From: Bacteroidales bacterium
Lineage (GTDB): Bacteria > Bacteroidota > Bacteroidia > Bacteroidales > JALTDM01
Direction: 5' to 3'
DNA length: 10,026 nt
NCBI GenBank assembly: GCA_027073875.1
Contig: JALTEO010000115.1
Location: 1-10,026, forward strand
Shown: positions 6,019 to 10,026 of the stretch, in pieces
Layout: each line of letters opens with the position of its first letter
How positions within the stretch are numbered: the first letter of the stretch is position 1
Position numbers and translations under genes: made by a program
The notes under the pieces: model-generated
What the model was told of the DNA's origin: nothing
The model's database searches: none
The model's input: the letters and a program-made list of their open reading frames with translations, nothing else

Positions 6019-7848
6019 ATGAAGAAAATTACTTTCCTTGTTGCCGGACTTATTTTTAGTCTTGGCTTGTCGGCACAAACGCTGATTTTTTCTGATGATT
6101 TTGACAGCGATACCGCAAACGGTTATGTTGCTCAGCAAGACACATTAGGAATTTGGACCACATGGGATAATGCACCGGGGTCAGGAACCGATGCAATTGT
6201 TTCTGATGCCCATGCCTATAATGGTGCTAATTCTGCCCACATTCAAAACGATAATGACCTGGTTTTACTAATGGGCGACAAAACAACAGGTCGTTATCAG
6301 TTAACCTTTGAAATGTATATTGATAGTGGTGCCATGGGATATTTTAACTTACTACAGGATTTTGCAGGTGGCAACAGTAAATGGGGTTTCCAAATTACTT
6401 TTCATCCGACAGGTGTAACCAAAGTAGATGCCGGTGGTGATAGTATCACGGGGTTTAACTATAATTTTGATCAATGGTATCATGTTAATTTTATTATTGA
6501 TGTTGATGACGATTTTGCTACCATGTACTTTGATAGTACAGAAATAGTTTCATGGAAATGGAGTGGTGGTTCATTTGGCGATGGCACTACGCATAAATTG
6601 GATGCAGCCGATTTCTACGGACTTCACGATGATGCCAACTCAGGTATGTATATCGATAATGTTATTTTTAACCAAATGCCTGTTTTGGAAGCACCTGTTA
6701 ATTTAGCTGTAAATTACGATGGATCGGATAATAACTTAACATGGACAGCACCATCAACAGCACCTGATTTTTATTTGATAACTGATAATGGCAATGTTTT
6801 GATTCAAGGTGTTACCGATACTGCTTATACCGATGTTAATCCTTATCCGCAAAATCATGTTTACAATGTGCGTGCACAATATGATGGATTGGGCTATTCA
6901 CATTCTTCAAATGATGCTAGTGCTATGGTTCCCGGTGGTGTAAATCGCAACTGGGTAGTTTTTGAAGTTGGAACAGGAACATGGTGCCCTGCTTGTCCGG
7001 GAGCTGCTATGGCTTGCGAAGATATGGAAACTAAAGGTGATTCTGCTGCTTGTATTGAATACCATGCTAACGATAACTATTCTACTACCGGAGGTAATGG
7101 ACGCCTTAATCATTATGATATTCACATATTTCCGACAGGTATTGCTGATGGTGATTTAAAGATAGTAGGTGGAAACAATAATACTAGCCTATATCCCAGT
7201 TACCATCAAATGTATTTGCAACGAAAAGTAAGGAATGCTCTATTTACAATGGACTTAACTGCAACACAAACAGGAACCTATGATTATTCTGTTCAAATTG
7301 ATATGAAACAAACATCTGATTATTATCCGGGTGCTAAGAAATTATATGCAGTGGTTACAGAATCTAATATTCCTAAATCATGGCAAGGACAATCGAAATT
7401 AGATTTTGTAGCTCGCCTTGTATTACCAAATGCCAATGGAACCAGTTTGGACTTTTCTTCACAAACCACACAAACACAAACGGTAAACTTTTCATTAGAC
7501 ACATCATGGGTAAAAGATAACTGTAAATTGGTTGTTTTCTTACAAGATGCCGGTTCTGATGAAATTGTTCAGGCGGCTAAAATTGATTTAAAAGATGTTA
7601 TTGCCGTAGCTGTTGAAAATCCGATAAATCTTGCAATTTATCCAAACCCTGCTAAAGATAATTTATATATCAGAAGTAGTCAACCTGCTGATTACAGTAT
7701 TATTAATCTTTTAGGACAAACTTTACAAAGCGGACATCTTACCCGAATGATGAACAATTTAGATGTTAGTGAATTACATGCAGGTGTTTATTTTATTACA
7801 GTAACTAATGGAAATGACATACAGAAAGTGAAATTTGTGAAAGAATAA
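6019..7848 (+). CDS. Secreted T9SS protein: jelly-roll, FnIII-like, Omp28/thioredoxin-like and sorting domains
   Basis: A 609-residue multidomain protein predicted to cross the inner membrane by Sec and the outer membrane by the type IX system. Residues 1-19 form a signal peptide, probably cut after SA to leave Gln20 as N-terminus. Residues about 21-220 resemble a concanavalin-like jelly-roll domain seen in other Bacteroidota secreted proteins (DDFDS start, GDKTTGRYQ, DQWYHVNFIID, and a YIDNVIF end). Residues about 222-305 look like an FnIII-type beta-sandwich (APVNLAVNYDG, LTWTAPS). Residues about 308-525 resemble the Omp28 family with a thioredoxin-like start: VFEVGTGTWCPAC (Cys323, Cys326) and a cis-proline-like loop FPTG (Pro372) 49 residues later. 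Residues about 531-609 are a type A sorting domain with IYPNPAKDNL, INLLGQ, LDVSELHAGVYFI and a KFVKE end. The function is unknown; disulfide chemistry or ligand binding at the cell surface is inference. It is monocistronic, with its own promoter and terminator. Confidence 0.9.
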   Translation: MKKITFLVAGLIFSLGLSAQTLIFSDDFDSDTANGYVAQQDTLGIWTTWDNAPGSGTDAIVSDAHAYNGANSAHIQNDNDLVLLMGDKTTGRYQLTFEMYIDSGAMGYFNLLQDFAGGNSKWGFQITFHPTGVTKVDAGGDSITGFNYNFDQWYHVNFIIDVDDDFATMYFDSTEIVSWKWSGGSFGDGTTHKLDAADFYGLHDDANSGMYIDNVIFNQMPVLEAPVNLAVNYDGSDNNLTWTAPSTAPDFYLITDNGNVLIQGVTDTAYTDVNPYPQNHVYNVRAQYDGLGYSHSSNDASAMVPGGVNRNWVVFEVGTGTWCPACPGAAMACEDMETKGDSAACIEYHANDNYSTTGGNGRLNHYDIHIFPTGIADGDLKIVGGNNNTSLYPSYHQMYLQRKVRNALFTMDLTATQTGTYDYSVQIDMKQTSDYYPGAKKLYAVVTESNIPKSWQGQSKLDFVARLVLPNANGTSLDFSSQTTQTQTVNFSLDTSWVKDNCKLVVFLQDAGSDEIVQAAKIDLKDVIAVAVENPINLAIYPNPAKDNLYIRSSQPADYSIINLLGQTLQSGHLTRMMNNLDVSELHAGVYFITVTNGNDIQKVKFVKE

Positions 7849-7863
7849 ATTATAATCATATTT

Positions 7864-7898
7864 AAAAAAAAGGGCTACTTAATTGAGTAGCCCTTTTT
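7864..7898. terminator. Bidirectional rho-independent terminator
   Basis: GGGCTACT (7872-7879) pairs perfectly with AGTAGCCC (7886-7893) around a six-base loop. The stem is extended by five A-T pairs, with an A run before it (7864-7871) and a T run after it (7894-7898). Read from either strand the hairpin is followed by a U tract, so it should end both the secreted-protein transcript (stop 16 bases upstream) and the convergent receptor transcript (stop 5 bases away on the other side). Confidence 0.95.
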
Positions 7899-7902
7899 AG
7901 TT

Positions 7903-10026
7903 TTAGAACTTTAAGGAAATTCCACCAAGTATATTGATTGGTGCCTGCGGGAAATAACCTGCCATATCATAATAACCTGATTTTCCTGTAACGGGTGTAG
8001 AAAAAATATCGCCATACGAACCGTCAAAAGAACCATCGCCCGATTTATATTGATATAACCATGCGTTACTTACATATTCCGTATTTAGCAGGTTATTGAT
8101 TTTTAACCGTATTTGTATTTCTTTAAATAACTTTGTGTGAAAAGAATAACCAATAAGTAAATCGGTAACAAAATATGGATCAAGCGAATGATCAGTATTG
8201 GAAGTATTATCAATGAATTGTCGTCCTACATATTTACATAATAAGGTCAGATTAAGACCTTTGTGCGAAAAAACTAAATTTGTTCCCATAATGACTGACG
8301 GCGAAAATGAAATGTCTGTTGTGCCCAACGAATCAACAAACTGATATGGTTCGGTTCCGGTTGTGTCATACCAAGCGTCCCAATTATCCACATGATTAAT
8401 GTAGTTTTTAATTTTATTTTGGCTGAGTGTCAGATTAATATTCCACTGCAACGATTTAGACAGTTTAACACCGGATTCTAATTCCATACCCCTGCGAAAA
8501 CTTTCAGGTACATTAGTCATAATAGGTGCTCCCACATTATTAATTTCACCGGTATTAATCAGTTGGTCTTTGTAGTCCATGTAATATAGATTTGCCCGGA
8601 TAAGAAATTGTTTGAAATTAGCTTCGTAGCCCCATTCGTAGTCAAAAAGTGTTTCCGGTTTTGGTGTTTTTCCAATATCTGCATCTTTAAAATTATCTCG
8701 TGATGGCTCACGGTGTGCCACAGCAAATAAGAAATAAGTTTGCATTTTATCATTCATTTGGTATCGCCATCCTACTTTCGGGTTAAAGAATTTGTAAATA
8801 TGGGCTGTGGAATCTAATTGACTTAAGTCGTCTTTAGTCCCTGAAATTACATAATCAATATATCTGTATTGCAAATCGGCATAAAGGTTGAACTCAGGTA
8901 AAAGACGGTAATTAATTTTTGCAAATCCGTTATAATCTTTTTTTATACCTTTGCCACGGTACCATTCATGACGAATCTTAGAATTCCCTGCATATTGTGC
9001 CCAAATAACTTGCCCAAAATGATTACCATTGTAATAGCTACCTGCAATACCTCCGACAATATTTAATTTTTCCCGATTGTAGGTAAGTGAAATATTTGAA
9101 CCATAAAAATTGTTATCCAACCATTTGCGGGTAATTACATCCGATTTACTGATAGTGGTCAATACAGTATCGGTATCGGGAGCCATAATCTGAACGGGGT
9201 CAATTAAATAGTCTGATAGACTTTTATTATTCTTGTAGTTTTCGTAATATCCTCTGCCATAAATATAGAATGCCGAAGCATTCAAAAATAGGTTACCTGA
9301 AAGGCGTTTACTGTACAAAAGTTGATAATGGTCTTGTTGGTAATTGTCGGTTTCATCATCGTAGGTATAAGGATTAAAGGTTCTGTTTGTATCTAAATAA
9401 ACCTTTGGAACACCATACCATGCCTGATAAGTTTTTTCTTTTCCCGACAAAACGACAAATTTTAATAAACTGTTATTGCCATGATAAGCAGTAGTTAAAG
9501 CCAAAGATTTTAGGTTTGAAGAAGCCCTGTCGATATAACCATCGGAAGATATTTTTGAGAAACTCCCGTCAATGGAAAGTCTTTTGTTAATAAGTCCTGT
9601 CCCAAATTTTAAGTTGTTTTTAAATGTATTGTATGATCCGGCAAAAGAGTTAATTTCTCCGTAAGGTTTGATGCTGCTATTAGTTGTATTGATATTGATT
9701 GACGCACCAAAAGCACCGGCACCATTGGTAGAAGTTCCCACACCGCGTTGAATCTGTACATTTTCGGAAGAAGATGACAGATCAGGTAAATCAACCCACC
9801 ACACACCTTGACTTTCGGGGTCATTTAGTGGGATACCGTTAATGGTAACATTAATACCACGGATGCCTACGCCACGAATACGAAACCCCGTATAACCAAC
9901 ACCTGCTCCTGCATCAGTTGTGGTAACTACCGATGGTTGCAATTTCATTAGTACCGGCATATCCTGTCCCATATTTTCTTTGTCAATATCCGATTTATTC
10001 AGATTAGATTTTGCGACAGGAATTTC
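7903..10026 (-). CDS. TonB-dependent outer-membrane receptor, C-terminal part (5' end outside window)
   Basis: Outer-membrane beta-barrel transporter that takes up a ligand using energy from TonB-ExbBD. The frame is open to the last base, giving 707 visible residues. The ATG at 9972 falls inside the plug domain and is not the true start; signal peptide, any carboxypeptidase-regulatory-like domain and TonB box lie beyond the window. In fragment numbering, the plug covers about residues 1-115, with FRIRG (48-52), INVTINGIPLNDPESQG (58-74) and VQIQRGVGTSTNGAGAFGASI (90-110). The barrel (about 120-707) shows repeated amphipathic strands with many Tyr and Asn, the conserved NLLNTEYV element near the end, and a terminal ISLKF with the C-terminal Phe typical of outer-membrane barrels. 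The barrel size and lack of a following susD-like gene argue against a SusC-type glycan importer; siderophore, haem, cobalamin or another small ligand is possible but cannot be chosen from sequence alone. It is the last gene of its unit, followed by the shared terminator. Confidence 0.95.
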   Translation of the reverse strand, partial: EIPVAKSNLNKSDIDKENMGQDMPVLMKLQPSVVTTTDAGAGVGYTGFRIRGVGIRGINVTINGIPLNDPESQGVWWVDLPDLSSSSENVQIQRGVGTSTNGAGAFGASININTTNSSIKPYGEINSFAGSYNTFKNNLKFGTGLINKRLSIDGSFSKISSDGYIDRASSNLKSLALTTAYHGNNSLLKFVVLSGKEKTYQAWYGVPKVYLDTNRTFNPYTYDDETDNYQQDHYQLLYSKRLSGNLFLNASAFYIYGRGYYENYKNNKSLSDYLIDPVQIMAPDTDTVLTTISKSDVITRKWLDNNFYGSNISLTYNREKLNIVGGIAGSYYNGNHFGQVIWAQYAGNSKIRHEWYRGKGIKKDYNGFAKINYRLLPEFNLYADLQYRYIDYVISGTKDDLSQLDSTAHIYKFFNPKVGWRYQMNDKMQTYFLFAVAHREPSRDNFKDADIGKTPKPETLFDYEWGYEANFKQFLIRANLYYMDYKDQLINTGEINNVGAPIMTNVPESFRRGMELESGVKLSKSLQWNINLTLSQNKIKNYINHVDNWDAWYDTTGTEPYQFVDSLGTTDISFSPSVIMGTNLVFSHKGLNLTLLCKYVGRQFIDNTSNTDHSLDPYFVTDLLIGYSFHTKLFKEIQIRLKINNLLNTEYVSNAWLYQYKSGDGSFDGSYGDIFSTPVTGKSGYYDMAGYFPQAPINILGGISLKF

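Noticed and set aside
7463..7485. CA-rich short repeat (acaaa/cacaaa units) in the secreted-protein gene.
   Set aside because: It simply encodes a Thr/Gln-rich linker (SSQTTQTQT) and is too short and imperfect to be a functional repeat.
9970..9972. ATG as start codon of the TonB-dependent receptor gene.
   Set aside because: It falls inside the plug domain; 18 further in-frame codons up to the window end (EIPVAKSNL...) also read as plug sequence.

Overview
This window looks like ordinary, AT-rich chromosomal DNA of a Bacteroidota bacterium. A free-living or environmental member related to Bacteroidales is plausible, but genus cannot be read from this. The evidence is a secreted protein with a type IX secretion (T9SS) C-terminal sorting domain, a TonB-dependent receptor, an RprY-like response regulator, promoters of the Bacteroidota TTTG/TAnnTTTG type, and start codons with no Shine-Dalgarno sequence. 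Almost all of the window is coding and no gene-free stretch exceeds about 130 bases. No tRNA, rRNA, CRISPR array, insertion sequence or phage gene was seen.

Left part, plus strand: the 3' portion of a membrane histidine kinase gene (cut by the window start) overlaps its cognate OmpR-family response regulator by 23 bases. After 51 bases with their own TAnnTTTG-type promoter come ruvB (Holliday-junction branch-migration motor) and, 15 bases later, ispH (last enzyme of the MEP isoprenoid pathway). ruvB and ispH probably share a transcript, although their functions are unrelated.

Middle, minus strand: a 788-residue RND/MMPL-type exporter gene converges on ispH with only 34 bases between them. 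Its promoter lies in a 125-base intergenic region that also holds the divergent promoter of the next gene. That gene (plus strand) encodes a 609-residue secreted protein. It has a signal peptide, a concanavalin-like jelly-roll domain, an FnIII-like domain, an Omp28/thioredoxin-like domain with a WCPAC motif, and a T9SS type A sorting domain.

Right part, minus strand: the 3' part of a TonB-dependent outer-membrane receptor gene runs off the window end. A strong symmetrical hairpin flanked by A and T runs separates it from the secreted-protein gene and should terminate transcription from both sides.

No convincing new biological system was found. The most interesting points are the surface-targeted thioredoxin-like protein and the asymmetric proton-relay positions in the two halves of the RND exporter.
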